DNA from: Sinorhizobium fredii USDA 205
Lineage (GTDB): Bacteria > Pseudomonadota > Alphaproteobacteria > Rhizobiales > Rhizobiaceae
Assembly: GCF_001461695.1 (NCBI RefSeq)
Contig: NZ_AUTC01000115.1
Span: 56,533 to 120,532 of the forward strand
Length of the DNA: 64,000 nucleotides
Direction of reading: 5' to 3'
The notes beneath the pieces were generated by a model. It was not told where the DNA came from. It saw nothing but the letters and a program-made list of their open reading frames with translations, and did no database searches. Shown here piece by piece: positions 44,740 through 55,153 of this stretch. A program made the position numbers and the translations under genes. Every line of letters starts with the position of its first letter. The first letter of the stretch is position 1.

Positions 44740-46728
44740 TCAGCTCACGCTCATGCCGGCCTTCCGACCCTCGTAGAACGCATAGGGGGCCTGTCTGGGC
44801 GCTACGCCGTCGCCGATTTCCACGAATTCGATTCCCATCTCGGCGAGCTCCAGAGCAAGCCAGTTGAACGCCGAGTTCGTCGTGGCCATGACCAGGCTGT
44901 CCGCCTCAAGGGTTTCCGTGGTGCCGGTCAAATGGGAGATCAGAACGGCCGAGTGCCCTTGCCAGCTTGCAATGCTGGTTTCGGTGTGGAAACCAACACC
45001 GAGCCTCTTCAACGTTCGGCGCAAGGGAGCGTCCGCTGACGTGCGTTGAAGCTCCTTCCCGACCAGCCCATCCGGGGTGACAAGCCAGACGTGATGGCCT
45101 TGCTCGGCAAGTTTCCAGGCGGTCCCGCATCCCTTCCATCCGCCCGTCTCGTCGAGCACGACGACCCGGCTGCCCACCCTGGCTTGGCGCGCCATCACGC
45201 TTTCGGCAGAAAACACGTTGCCGTTTTCGATTCCCGGAAGGGCGGGCCTATCGGGGAGGGCTTTCTGAAATCCAGTCTCGCCCGGTATCGACCCGGTGGC
45301 GAGAATAACGGCATCGGCGCCGATCGAGGCGACGTCTACGCCTTCCATGTAGGAATTCAGCCGCACCTCCACTCCAAGCTTGCTGAACTGCGTTTCGTAC
45401 CATTGGATTAGATCCAGGATTTGTGCACGCCGCGGCTGTTCGCCCGCAAGACGAAATGCTCCGCCCAGTCGGTCCGATGCCTCCGCCAGGACCACCTTGT
45501 GTCCCCTCTCCGCCGCCACGCGGGCTGCTTCCATGCCGGCCGGTCCGCCGCCGACGACCAGGACGCGTCGTGGCCGCTCGGCCGAGCGAAAGCGATCACC
45601 GCCCCACTCGGCTTCTCTGCCGACCGATGGATTGATGAGACAGCTGATCCAATAATCCCGCGAGCGGCGCCCCCAGCACATCTGATTGCACGATAGACAT
45701 CCGCGAATGTCCTCCGGCGTTCCGCTGCGCGCCTTGTTCACAAGGTGCGGATCGGCAATTTGGCCCCGCACGATCGACACCAGATCGGCCGCACCTTCGC
45801 CAAGGGTGATCTCAGCGTTCTCGGGGGTACGGATGTGGCTTTCGGCAATCACCAGCGCGTGTCGTACGACCTTTTTCAGGCGCGCCGAGAGGTCTGCTCC
45901 AAGTCGCTCCGGGTAAAGGAACGTCGGCATAAGACTGCCATAGTCGAAATACCCGCCAGAGCCGCAAGTCACGTAGTCGATCAGTCCGTCTTGATCGAGA
46001 AGCGAGATGATTTCGGCTATCTGATCTCGCGACAGGGCGGTGGGACAGCCCGGCTCGTCGCTTACGGTCAGTCCGACGATAAAGTCCGGGCCGCAACTCT
46101 CCCTGATACGGCGCAGGATCTCGCGAGACAGCCTGGTGCGGTTGGCGAGCGTGCCGCCCCATTGGTCCTCGCGTTTGTTGTAAAAGGGCGTCCAGAACTG
46201 ATCCAGCAAGCCTCCATAGGCGGCCCAAACCTCCACTCCGTCGAAGCCGGCCTTATGGCAACGGACCGCCGCTGCGACGAAATGAGCGATGGTCTCCTCT
46301 ATCTCCCGCTCGGTCATTGTGTGCGAGCCATCGCTGTCATGATAGCTCGGACCACCGGACGGAGACCAATGCGGGTGGTAGGAGAGATCGGAGTCGCCGT
46401 GACTGCCGACGTGGTAGAGCTGCTGCAGGACGACGGCGCCGTGCTGCTTCACACTTTCCGTCAGCTTCCTGAATGCCGGGATCACCGTGTCATCGGAGTG
46501 ACGGAAGTTGCCGCGTGTGAGGACGGTCGCGGCGTGAACGGGCATGGGCTCGACGACGATCATGGCGGCTCCGCCCAGCGCGCGTTCCACGTAGTAGGCG
46601 ATGTGCTGATCGCCGGGAACGCCGTTTTCGGACATGTTCGCCGTGTGTGCACCGAATACGACTCTGTTGCGAAGTCGATGACGGCGGATGCTGATCTCCG
46701 AGAAGATCTTGGGGAACTCGGTTTTCAT
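44740..46728 (-). CDS. Old Yellow Enzyme-type FMN/[4Fe-4S]/FAD demethylase or dehydrogenase
   Basis: 662 residues with the trimethylamine dehydrogenase/2,4-dienoyl-CoA reductase plan. Residues 1-330 form an FMN barrel (SIRRHRLRNRVVFGAHTANM; GAVVLQQLYHVGSHGD; DGVEVWAAYGGLLDQFWTPF with YNKREDQWGG). The iron-sulfur motif is CLSCNQMC-x11-C, all four Cys present. The FAD/NAD part has RVLVVGGGPAGMEAARVAAE. The C-terminus reads APYAFYEGRKAGMSVS. Relatives demethylate N-methylproline or dimethylglycine. It lies in an island of betaine genes and follows the binding-protein gene 102 bases downstream on the same strand. Confidence 0.88.
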   Translation of the reverse strand: MKTEFPKIFSEISIRRHRLRNRVVFGAHTANMSENGVPGDQHIAYYVERALGGAAMIVVEPMPVHAATVLTRGNFRHSDDTVIPAFRKLTESVKQHGAVVLQQLYHVGSHGDSDLSYHPHWSPSGGPSYHDSDGSHTMTEREIEETIAHFVAAAVRCHKAGFDGVEVWAAYGGLLDQFWTPFYNKREDQWGGTLANRTRLSREILRRIRESCGPDFIVGLTVSDEPGCPTALSRDQIAEIISLLDQDGLIDYVTCGSGGYFDYGSLMPTFLYPERLGADLSARLKKVVRHALVIAESHIRTPENAEITLGEGAADLVSIVRGQIADPHLVNKARSGTPEDIRGCLSCNQMCWGRRSRDYWISCLINPSVGREAEWGGDRFRSAERPRRVLVVGGGPAGMEAARVAAERGHKVVLAEASDRLGGAFRLAGEQPRRAQILDLIQWYETQFSKLGVEVRLNSYMEGVDVASIGADAVILATGSIPGETGFQKALPDRPALPGIENGNVFSAESVMARQARVGSRVVVLDETGGWKGCGTAWKLAEQGHHVWLVTPDGLVGKELQRTSADAPLRRTLKRLGVGFHTETSIASWQGHSAVLISHLTGTTETLEADSLVMATTNSAFNWLALELAEMGIEFVEIGDGVAPRQAPYAFYEGRKAGMSVS

Positions 46729-46829
46729 TTGCGATTCCTGAACTCAGACAAAGGTTTGGCGATCCTCGCGAGCCACCGACAGCGAATTGCGTGAGCTCGC
46801 CAGCGCGGGCTCACGCAATTCTACCGACG

Positions 46830-47825
46830 TCAGAGCGCGGACTGGATCTTTTCCGCGACGTCTTCCGAGACCCAGGTCATCCAGAGATCCTTGTGTTCTT
46901 TCAGGAAGTAGACCGCGCCGTCCTCACCGCCGGCTTGCGCATCCGTCATCCATGACATGACCGAATTGACCGTTTCATTGTCCCAGGACCGCTTGCTCAA
47001 ATAGGCGACCACGTCAGGATTGCTGCCCGTCGCGAGCTTCTTCGAAATCAGCGTCGCCACGTGATCCTTCGGCCATGCGTTTTTCTTGGGATCAGGACAG
47101 TCGGCCTTGGTGTTGCAGCGCTTCCACTCCGTCGCATCATGTGGCACTCCCGCTTCCAACCGTACCATCGGATATTTGCCCAGCAGGGCGGTGGGCGACC
47201 AGTAGTAACCGAGCCATCCCTCCTTCCGCTCGTAGGCTTTCGCCAACGCTCCATCCAGGCCCGCTTGCGTACCCGGGTCGACCAATTTGAAGTTCTTTGA
47301 TGTTCCGGCATAAGCCTTGAACAGCTGCGCGCTGACGACCGACCCGCCGGACCCTTGCGGACCGTTGAATACCGCCCCGTTGGACGCATCCTCCGGGTCC
47401 GCAAACAGCTCAGGATGGCCTAACGCATCATCGACAGTTTTGATTTCAGGGTGCGCGTCGACGATAAACTTCGGAATGTACCAACCTTGGACCCCGCCAT
47501 CGGATAAAGCTTGTCCGATTTGTACAATACGGCCCTCTTCGGTCCCGCGTTTTACGATCTCCGGGACGAGGTCCACCCAGGCCTCTCCGGCGACATCCGG
47601 CTCTCCCTTTTCAACCATCGACGTAATGGTCGGCACCGTATCCCCCGGGATGAATTCGACCTCGCAGCCAAATCCATGCTCAAGCACGAACTTGTCGACG
47701 TTCGCCAGCAATTCTCCGCTTTGCCAATTCATGTTTGCGACGGTGACCGTACCGCACTCCGCGTTTGCAGCGGACGCCGTTCCCATCACAAGAGCCAGTG
47801 TCGAAAATGCGAGAATATTCCTCAT
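46830..47825 (-). CDS. Betaine/choline-type ABC transporter substrate-binding protein 1
   Basis: 331 residues from the ATG at 47825 (GGGTGGAG upstream; the frame is open to 48005). Signal peptide RNILAFSTLALVMGTASAANA, cut before ECGTV. It is of the OpuAC/ProX-like type: GTVTVANMNWQSGELLANVD, GDTVPTITSMVEKGEPDVAG, EAWVDLVPEI, ERKEGWLGYYWSPTALLGKY and a Cys pair (CNTKADC). It is a close paralogue of 57211-58212, but has no permease or ATPase next to it, so it may share ProW/ProV of the second set. It is likely co-transcribed with the OYE gene downstream, and is divergent from the GbdR-like AraC gene. Confidence 0.88.
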   Translation of the reverse strand: MRNILAFSTLALVMGTASAANAECGTVTVANMNWQSGELLANVDKFVLEHGFGCEVEFIPGDTVPTITSMVEKGEPDVAGEAWVDLVPEIVKRGTEEGRIVQIGQALSDGGVQGWYIPKFIVDAHPEIKTVDDALGHPELFADPEDASNGAVFNGPQGSGGSVVSAQLFKAYAGTSKNFKLVDPGTQAGLDGALAKAYERKEGWLGYYWSPTALLGKYPMVRLEAGVPHDATEWKRCNTKADCPDPKKNAWPKDHVATLISKKLATGSNPDVVAYLSKRSWDNETVNSVMSWMTDAQAGGEDGAVYFLKEHKDLWMTWVSEDVAEKIQSAL

Positions 47826-48032
47826 GCTCCACCCTTTTCTTTGTTCCCCAGGGATTCCTTGGCCGACCCGAGTCACAATCAGCCACCGCATTGGGGATGC
47901 GCGAGCGCCGACGGCTTCCGGTTGAAAGGCTGACGCGCGCCCATACCCGATGGGTAAACCCAAGCTACTTGTGATGATCCGTGGCGTATTGTATGTTTCG
48001 GACAACTTTTATTGGAATTTCGGGCATTCCAT

Positions 48033-49058
48033 ATGCGCGGTGACTATTCGCACCTCGGGCCAGCCAAGGCTCCTCCGCCCATCGACACGCCCCTTCGCGT
48101 TGCAATCGTGCCGACGCCGAATTTCACGCTGATGCCGCTTGCGTGTTTTGTAGATTTCCTGCGGCTATCCGGGGACGAAAGCGACTACAGTCGGCAGATA
48201 TACTGTACTTGGGATGTATTGTCGCACAGCGACGAACCGGTGTTCTCAAGTTGCGGGATCGCGATATACCCTAACAAGTTATATGGGGATCCCTCGGATT
48301 ACGACTACATCATCGTCCATGGGGGGATACTTCATGGAAACGAAAGACCTCATCCGGACCTTTACAAATTCGTTACGTCAGCGTCCAGGCAGGCCGTGCC
48401 GCTCGTCGGCAGTTGTTCTGGCAGTTTTGTGCTGGCTGAAGCGGGTCTCTTGTCCGGAAAGAGGTGTGCGGTTCATTTCGCCCTTGCCGGGACGCTGCGG
48501 CAGAATTTCCCGGATGTCATTCCCGTGACGGATACGCCAGTCGTCTCGGATGGGAATGTCATCACGTCTCCTGGAGGCTTGGCCGCCATCAATCTCGCCA
48601 TGTTTCTCGTCGCTGACGCCTGCGGTGAATCAAGGGTCCACAAGGCGTTCCATTACCTGTTGGGCGACCGCGGTTTTGACAAATCGAAGGTAACGGAGGA
48701 ACTCGAGATCGGCTTGAAATGCGAGGATCGCCGCGTTGCGAATGCGATCGGCCTCATGCGCCAGAAGATGTACGAGCTGTGCTCGATATCGGAAATTGCA
48801 GCGGGCGTGGGCACCTCGGAACGCGAGTTATCTCGCTTGTTCAACAGGCACCTGCAGGTGACGCCGAGTCATTACTGGCGCCAGATGAGACTCAGGGCGG
48901 CGAAATGGATGCTGCTCAACAGCGATCGCTCGATAGCCCAGATCGCCTATGAATGTGGTTTCACGGATTGCGCCCATTTTGTCCATTGGTTCAAGCGCAC
49001 ATACCATGTCACACCCGCGAGGATGCGGCGATCGCATCGGGAATTCGGCCTTCGGTGA
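48033..49058 (+). CDS. GbdR/CdhR-like AraC activator with DJ-1/PfpI domain
   Basis: 341 residues from the ATG at 48033. Residues 20-190 form a class I glutamine amidotransferase-like (DJ-1/PfpI) sensor domain: RVAIVPTPNFTLMPLACFVD and VGSCSGSFVLAEAGLLSG, with Cys at the nucleophile elbow. Residues 230-330 carry two AraC helix-turn-helices (CSISEIAAGVGTSERELSRL and RSIAQIAYECGFTDCAHFVH then WFKRTYHVTPARMRR). This plan is that of GbdR, CdhR and ArgR, which activate glycine betaine, carnitine and arginine catabolism. It is divergent from binding protein 1 and probably activates this island. Confidence 0.88.
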   Translation: MRGDYSHLGPAKAPPPIDTPLRVAIVPTPNFTLMPLACFVDFLRLSGDESDYSRQIYCTWDVLSHSDEPVFSSCGIAIYPNKLYGDPSDYDYIIVHGGILHGNERPHPDLYKFVTSASRQAVPLVGSCSGSFVLAEAGLLSGKRCAVHFALAGTLRQNFPDVIPVTDTPVVSDGNVITSPGGLAAINLAMFLVADACGESRVHKAFHYLLGDRGFDKSKVTEELEIGLKCEDRRVANAIGLMRQKMYELCSISEIAAGVGTSERELSRLFNRHLQVTPSHYWRQMRLRAAKWMLLNSDRSIAQIAYECGFTDCAHFVHWFKRTYHVTPARMRRSHREFGLR

Positions 49059-49116
49059 GTGCCGGATCGTTCCCCGCGGGTGCGGCGATTTGGGGAAAAG
49101 CCGCAACCAGCGCCGT

Positions 49117-50395
49117 TCACGCGTCTTCCCATAGGAACGTATCCAATCGTTCCGCCCCTGTCGCCGTGATTACGACCTGAGTCTCGAGCTTGATACTCTC
49201 GGACCCCTCTTCAGCAATCAGGCTTTCAACGTTAAGCACCATGTCGTGCTCGATCATACCGCTGCAATTCCGGTCGAAATCGGGATGAAGGAAGACGCCT
49301 GGCCACTCGTCGGCCATGCCGGTTCCGTGCAGCGCCAGAGTGTAGCGATACGGCAGGTATTTGTCGGGAATGCGCCAAGACCGCTCGTTGAACTCGGCAA
49401 AGGTTAGTCCCGGTTTCAACACTCCGAGATTATGCTCGATCTGCTCGCGGGCGGCGGCGTAAAGCTCCTGTTGCTTCGCGCTCATCAACATGGCCGCATG
49501 TCCAGGAACGCGACAGATCCGCACAATAGCCGTATGGCCCGATCATGTCCGTATCGAAAGAAATCATTTCTCCCCGCTGGATCACATAGTCAGAACACTC
49601 CTGGTACCAGGGATTGGTTCTGGCGCCTGCGGTAAGAAGTTTCGTTTCAAGCCATTCACCGCCACTGCGCGCGTTCTCATAATGCAGTTCTGCCCAGATT
49701 TCTCGTTCGGTGCGACCCGGCTCCGACACCTCGTACATACGCGCCATTCCGGCTTCGCACACCCGGATAGTCCATCGCATCAGCTCGATCTCGTCCGGGC
49801 TCTTGATCGATCGGGCGCGTTCGGCCAGTTCCTGGCCGTCGACGAGTTCCAGTCCCCGCTCTTGCAACGCAAAGGCGTCGGCCGGTTCGAGCTTGTCCAC
49901 GGCCAGGCGCCGATTGCGCCCTTGCGTCTTGACGATGTCTGAAACTTCGTCCGCCCATTCCGAAAGGCGCGTTTCGACCAGATCGCCGGCGGTGAAGAAA
50001 ATCCATGATTTGGCCGGGCGGATTTCGTCGATTCCCGGAAGCCCTTGGTTGAGATGCTCCGCCCCCTCGAATTCGAACAGGATCGCCGGACCATCGGCCA
50101 GGATCAGAGCATAGCGGGCCGCATTGTGCATGGTCCATATGCTCATATTCGAGGAATCGAAAGCATAGCGGATATTGACCGGATCGTAGAGCAACAGAGC
50201 AGAGCAGTCATGTTCCGCCATTTTGCTCCTGAGGCGACCCAACCGGTAGCGCCTGGCGCTGTCGAGGACACGCGCCGGTATCGGGCTTTTCAGCGGCCTG
50301 TCGGCTCCTTCGGGGTTGAGATAGGCTTGCTTTCTGTCGTCCTTAAACACGGACTGCCCGCTTATGTCATTTCGGCGGGTGGTGGACTGGTCCAT
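49117..50395 (-). pseudogene. M24 (creatinase/prolidase) family, DddP-like, frameshifted
   Basis: Two frames join into about 425 residues. 50395-49490 gives DPVNIRYAFDSSNMSIWTMH, GRNRRLAVDKLE and ISFDTDMIGPYGYCADLSRS then WTCGH. 49488-49117 continues SAKQQELYAAAREQIEHNLG, LALHGTGMADEWPGVF and VLNVESL...KLETQVVIT. Removing one base at about 49487 (GTTG to GTG) repairs it. The metal ligands Asp-x-Asp-x9-Asp, His, Glu and Glu are all there. The spacing of the Asp trio, and of His to Asp (HGTGMAD), match DddP, the peptidase-like dimethylsulfoniopropionate lyase, as recalled. A peptidase or other C-N hydrolase is still possible. Confidence 0.72.
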
Positions 50396-50614
50396 ATTGC
50401 TCGTCCTCTCGTTGAGCGCCGTGTGGTAATTGCGGCCATGCGTGAACTCGCGCGCTCCGGCATCACCTGGGCGCGATCGCGAGGGCGGGCGCTGCCGCGA
50501 CTCCGGCGAAGCGAGGGCCAGCCGACGTCACCGCAGGCATGTTGAGACGCCGGCCGGCGACGTGCTTCATCGTACTGTTCGGCCGAGACGATCTCTTGGG
50601 TTGTGAGGTAAGGA

Positions 50615-51676
50615 CTATACTTCGACGCTTATGCGGCCCAGGGGCTTGGAGCAGCAGGCGAGGATATAGCCTTCGTCGACATCCTCCTCGGTGATGCCGC
50701 CATTGTGCACCATATGGACCTGGCCTTCGGTCTTAAGGACCTTGCAGGTGCCGCAGATCCCCATCGAACATCCCGAAGGAATCACCAGCCCCGCGGCCTT
50801 TGCGGCCGCCAGGATCGTGTCCGTCTCGTTGCATTTGGCGGTTACGCCGGAGAGGGCGAACTCGATCTCGGCTCGGTTCTGTGCATCGGGAACCACATCC
50901 TGCGGAACTTCCTCGGCATGCTCGGGCTCCGCCTGGAAACTTTCCTGATGGTAGCGGCTCATGTCGTAGCCGAGAGCGGCAAGCGCCTCGCGCACCGCCC
51001 GCATGAAGGGTTCGGGGCCGCAGCAGAACACTTCGCGATCGAGGTAATCCTGCGCCATCAGGCCCAGCATGATCTGGTTGAACATCCCCCGATAGCCGGT
51101 CCAGGGCCGGAAGGGGTCGGCCTCCTCGACCACCCATTTCAGGTCGATGCCGACGATGCGCGACGTCATGAGCTCCATCCTGTCGCGCAGGATGATCTCG
51201 GAGGGACGGCGGGCGCAGTTGATGAAGACGATGTCCGGTTCGCGTCCCGAATCGTAGAGCCACGTGGTCATCGCCACCATCGGAGTGATGCCGGAGCCGG
51301 CCGAGATGAAAAGGTATTTCTCGGCAGGATGATGGACGATCGAGAACTTTCCCGCCGGCCCTATGGCCCTGATGCACATGCCCTTGCGCAAGTTGTCGAG
51401 CATCCACCTTGTGCCGACGGAGTCACTCTGCGCCTTGACGGTGATCGTCAGAGCCGTCGGTCGCGAGGGCGAAGAGGAGATCGTGTAGGTGCGATAGAGC
51501 GGCCCACCAGGAAGGGGCAGTTCCAGCGTGACGAATTGCCCCGGATCATGATTGAACAGCGCGCCGGACGGGCTCTGGAAGCTGAAGGTCACGACATTCG
51601 GCGCTTCCGGAGTCCTCGTCACGCATTCAAGCTCTTCCGCGTCATTCCAGAAGGTTAGGTTTTTGAATGCGGTCAT
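50615..51676 (-). CDS. gbcB: Ferredoxin-NAD(P)H reductase for Rieske demethylase (GbcB-like)
   Basis: 353 residues from the ATG at 51676, 5 bases after the Rieske gene stop. FAD domain: GQFVTLELPLPGGPLYRTYT then ISSSPSRPTALTITVK. NAD(P) domain: SAGSGITPMVAMTTWLYDSG and VFCCGPEPFMRAVREAL. The C-terminal plant-type [2Fe-2S] ferredoxin domain has CSMGICGTC and a fourth Cys in YILACCSKPLG. This order (FAD-NAD-2Fe2S) matches GbcB and the reductases of stachydrine demethylase and related Rieske enzymes. It passes electrons from NAD(P)H to the oxygenase encoded just upstream. Confidence 0.88.
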   Translation of the reverse strand: MTAFKNLTFWNDAEELECVTRTPEAPNVVTFSFQSPSGALFNHDPGQFVTLELPLPGGPLYRTYTISSSPSRPTALTITVKAQSDSVGTRWMLDNLRKGMCIRAIGPAGKFSIVHHPAEKYLFISAGSGITPMVAMTTWLYDSGREPDIVFINCARRPSEIILRDRMELMTSRIVGIDLKWVVEEADPFRPWTGYRGMFNQIMLGLMAQDYLDREVFCCGPEPFMRAVREALAALGYDMSRYHQESFQAEPEHAEEVPQDVVPDAQNRAEIEFALSGVTAKCNETDTILAAAKAAGLVIPSGCSMGICGTCKVLKTEGQVHMVHNGGITEEDVDEGYILACCSKPLGRISVEV

Positions 51677-51681
51677 GCGCT

Positions 51682-52935
<1,254 letters not shown>

Positions 52936-53009
52936 TCATCAGGTTCAACTTTGATAAAATCTTCCTTTCATCAAACCCTTTTGACAATAGCACTTTTTTT
53001 CATGATGAG

Positions 53010-53022
53010 TTAGTTTAACTAA
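53010..53022. promoter_or_regulatory. LysR (GcvA-type) binding palindrome between Rieske and LysR genes
   Basis: TTAGTTTAACTAA, a perfect 13-base palindrome containing CTAA(T)/TTAG half-sites like those bound by GcvA. It lies 55 bases before the LysR start and about 90 before the Rieske gene. AT-rich DNA on the Rieske side (52940-52990) suits promoters. Confidence 0.5.
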
Positions 53023-53077
53023 TCTCACAAAGTGCCGGTCTGGCGTCCAGACAGGGTGCGCTTTCAATGAGTCCCCT

Positions 53078-53956
53078 ATGGCAAGACCCTATGATCTCTC
53101 GTCGATAACCGCTCTCATCTGCTTCGAGGCGGCCGCCCGGAATGCGAGCTTCAAGAAGGCCGCTCAGGAAATGAATGTGACGCCTGCAGCCGTCAGTCAC
53201 CAGATCAAGGCGCTCGAGACGGATCTAGGCTGCAACCTGTTTCTGCGCCGCAGCCGCGGTGTCGAGCTTACGGAGAAAGGGGCTTTTCTGTTCATCGCGA
53301 TACGGCGCGGCTTCGAGACGATTTCGGAGGCTGTTGCTCAGATTCGCGATCGCCAGGAAACGGTTGACGTAACCGTCCGGACGACAACCGCTGTTAGTTC
53401 GCTGTGGCTGACGCCCAAGATTTCGGCTTTCTGGAAAATCCATCCCGCCATCACGGTTTCGCAGATCATCAGCGACGTCCCCGGCATGACCGGTCGCTGC
53501 GATCTGAGCATCCACTATGGAAATCCACCGGAGAATGACGGCGAATACCGCAAGCTCTTTCAGGATCACATCGTCGCTTTGGGCACGCCGGCCTTCGCCG
53601 CAGAGTATGGTATCATTCACGTCGGTGATCTGCTCAAGGCGCCCTTGATTCATACGAGCAACGAAGAAACCGACTGGACGACCTGGTCCGACTGGTTTCT
53701 AGCGCTGGGGCGCCCCGCTCCGAAGGGCCGCAGTTTCTACGTAAACAACTATATGATTGGGCTTCAGGCCGCTCAGGACGATGTAGGTGCGGTGCTTGGC
53801 TGGGACGGCCTGGTTGAAAACCTGATACGCGAGGGGCGGCTTGTTCAACTCGTAGCCGAGACTATTCCCTCACCGGCGGCCTTTCATCTGAAGATCCATC
53901 CGCGCGCGACTGCGAAGGCCCGCCTGTTTGCGGACTGGCTGGTCAAGAGCGCCTGA
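53078..53956 (+). CDS. LysR family regulator (GcvA-like), divergent from Rieske operon
   Basis: 292 residues. Helix-turn-helix at about 6-65 (SITALICFEAAARNASFKKA then AQEMNVTPAAVSHQIKALET). The C-terminal domain (RTTTAVSSLWLTPKISAFWK, DLSIHYGNPPEND) is of the GcvA group and similar in plan to the LysR at 42034. It very likely controls the divergent Rieske-reductase genes through the TTAGTTTAACTAA site. Its stop is directly followed by repeat copy C. Confidence 0.9.
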   Translation: MARPYDLSSITALICFEAAARNASFKKAAQEMNVTPAAVSHQIKALETDLGCNLFLRRSRGVELTEKGAFLFIAIRRGFETISEAVAQIRDRQETVDVTVRTTTAVSSLWLTPKISAFWKIHPAITVSQIISDVPGMTGRCDLSIHYGNPPENDGEYRKLFQDHIVALGTPAFAAEYGIIHVGDLLKAPLIHTSNEETDWTTWSDWFLALGRPAPKGRSFYVNNYMIGLQAAQDDVGAVLGWDGLVENLIREGRLVQLVAETIPSPAAFHLKIHPRATAKARLFADWLVKSA

Positions 53957-54053
53957 TGCATGTGTCCTTAAATCGTATTCGATTTAAGGACACATGCAGC
54001 AATTCAAAGTGCTACAGCGACCTTTGTGCGTCTGAAAAGACGCACGGCGCTGT
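53957..54053 (+). repeat. Rhizobial intergenic palindromic repeat, copy C
   Basis: Begins on the base after the LysR stop. The first stem is TGCATGTGTCCTTAAATCG paired with CGATTTAAGGACACATGCA (19 bp, near perfect). Then TTCAAAGTGCTACAGCG, then the second stem GTGCGTCT-GAAA-AGACGCAC and GGCGCTGT. It sits between two converging genes, where it could act as a terminator. Confidence 0.82.
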
Positions 54054-54069
54054 TGCGCTCTCCGCTCTC

Positions 54070-55071
54070 TTAAGAGGGAATAAAAGTCATTATGTCGTCG
54101 AGGAGACGGGCGTCGATACGGATGACATCCGCATCGTCGGCTCCGTAAACCGAGCTGCGGCCGGGAACGTGCACCCCGAGATCCTCCAGGCGGCGAAAAT
54201 GATCGGCGCCGCGAACCGCGAACGACGGATCGGTGGCGACGGGATCGATCGCGATGACTGTCAAGCCAACATTCGGAGACCGATCGCCGTAGCGGAAGTC
54301 TCCCGCATCGAGCGACCAGGCCGCTCCGGAGAGGCCGGCCGACAGGACTTCGACAAGCAATGCGATATTCGCCCCCTTGTAGCCCCCAAACGGCAGGAGC
54401 GCGCCGAGCACGGCCTTGGCGGGATCGGTCGTCACCGCTCCCGTCTGATCGGTAGCCCATCCTTCCGGAATGGCGACGTTGTCTGCGGCTGCCCGAATAA
54501 TGTTGACAAATGCCGTGGCGCTGGCGGCCTGATCGATAACCAACGGAGCCCGCGGCGCCGGCAAAGGAGCCCCGAAAGCGAGTGGGTTGGTGCCGAATAC
54601 CGGCTTGCCGCCGACCGCCGCGGCCATCAACGCGTGGGCATTCGCAACGGCCATCGACACCAGGCCGTCAGCTGCCAGACGTCGAACATAGTAGCCGAGT
54701 TCGCCGGCGGTGTAGCTGTTCCTCTGCGAGAAGAGCGCTATGCCGAATGTCTGCGCCCGTTTGACCAGGTCCTCATAGGCTAGATCGAAGCCGAGCTGGG
54801 CTATTCCACCCCTGGCGTCGGAATGGATAAAGGCCGGCAACGGATGCTCTATGCGTGGCCATGCCTTTGTGTCAATGCGCCCCTCCACCATGCTCATCAG
54901 GTAATCGACGAGATGAGGGAATCCCACCTCGGGGCGCCCATGACAGGCGGCGGAAAGAGTCGCGTCGACAAGCGACCTGGCAGTCGCCACACTTGCTCCG
55001 CAAGCCAGGCAGGCGCGCGTCGCTATGTCCCGGAGCTCCGCGACGGACAAATTTACCTCCTCCTCTGCCAT
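54070..55071 (-). CDS. Ldh-family (MdhII/delta1-piperideine-2-carboxylate reductase-like) NAD(P)H oxidoreductase
   Basis: 333 residues from the ATG at 55071. Family marks: LSVAELRDIATRACLACGAS, HGRPEVGFPHLVDYLM, GIAQLGFDLAYEDLV, SMAVANAHALMAAAVGGKPV then FGTNPLAFGAPLPAPRAPLV, and LPFGGYKGANIALLVEVLSA. The family has malate, lactate and ureidoglycolate dehydrogenases and delta1-pyrroline/piperideine-2-carboxylate reductases. A proline-side role fits with the nearby ProC-like gene. The start overlaps the stop of a lost OYE gene (TGATG), showing it was once translationally coupled to that enzyme. Confidence 0.83.
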   Translation of the reverse strand: MAEEEVNLSVAELRDIATRACLACGASVATARSLVDATLSAACHGRPEVGFPHLVDYLMSMVEGRIDTKAWPRIEHPLPAFIHSDARGGIAQLGFDLAYEDLVKRAQTFGIALFSQRNSYTAGELGYYVRRLAADGLVSMAVANAHALMAAAVGGKPVFGTNPLAFGAPLPAPRAPLVIDQAASATAFVNIIRAAADNVAIPEGWATDQTGAVTTDPAKAVLGALLPFGGYKGANIALLVEVLSAGLSGAAWSLDAGDFRYGDRSPNVGLTVIAIDPVATDPSFAVRGADHFRRLEDLGVHVPGRSSVYGADDADVIRIDARLLDDIMTFIPS

Positions 55072-55127
55072 CACAGCTCCAGTCCGATCTTTTTGCCTTC
55101 GTAGAATGCGTAAGGGGCTTGAGGCGG
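55071..55127 (-). pseudogene. C-terminal remnant of an OYE-type demethylase
   Basis: About 18 codons, DRTAPPQAPYAFYEGKKIGL plus EL and a stop, closely match the end of the enzyme at 44740-46728 (APRQAPYAFYEGRKAGMSVS). Everything upstream of it is gone, and the ProV gene ends 27 bases away. So an OYE demethylase once stood between the transporter and the Ldh-family gene and was removed by deletion or recombination. Confidence 0.7.
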
Positions 55128-55153
55128 AGCCGTGCGGTCTCCGCCCTGCCGTC

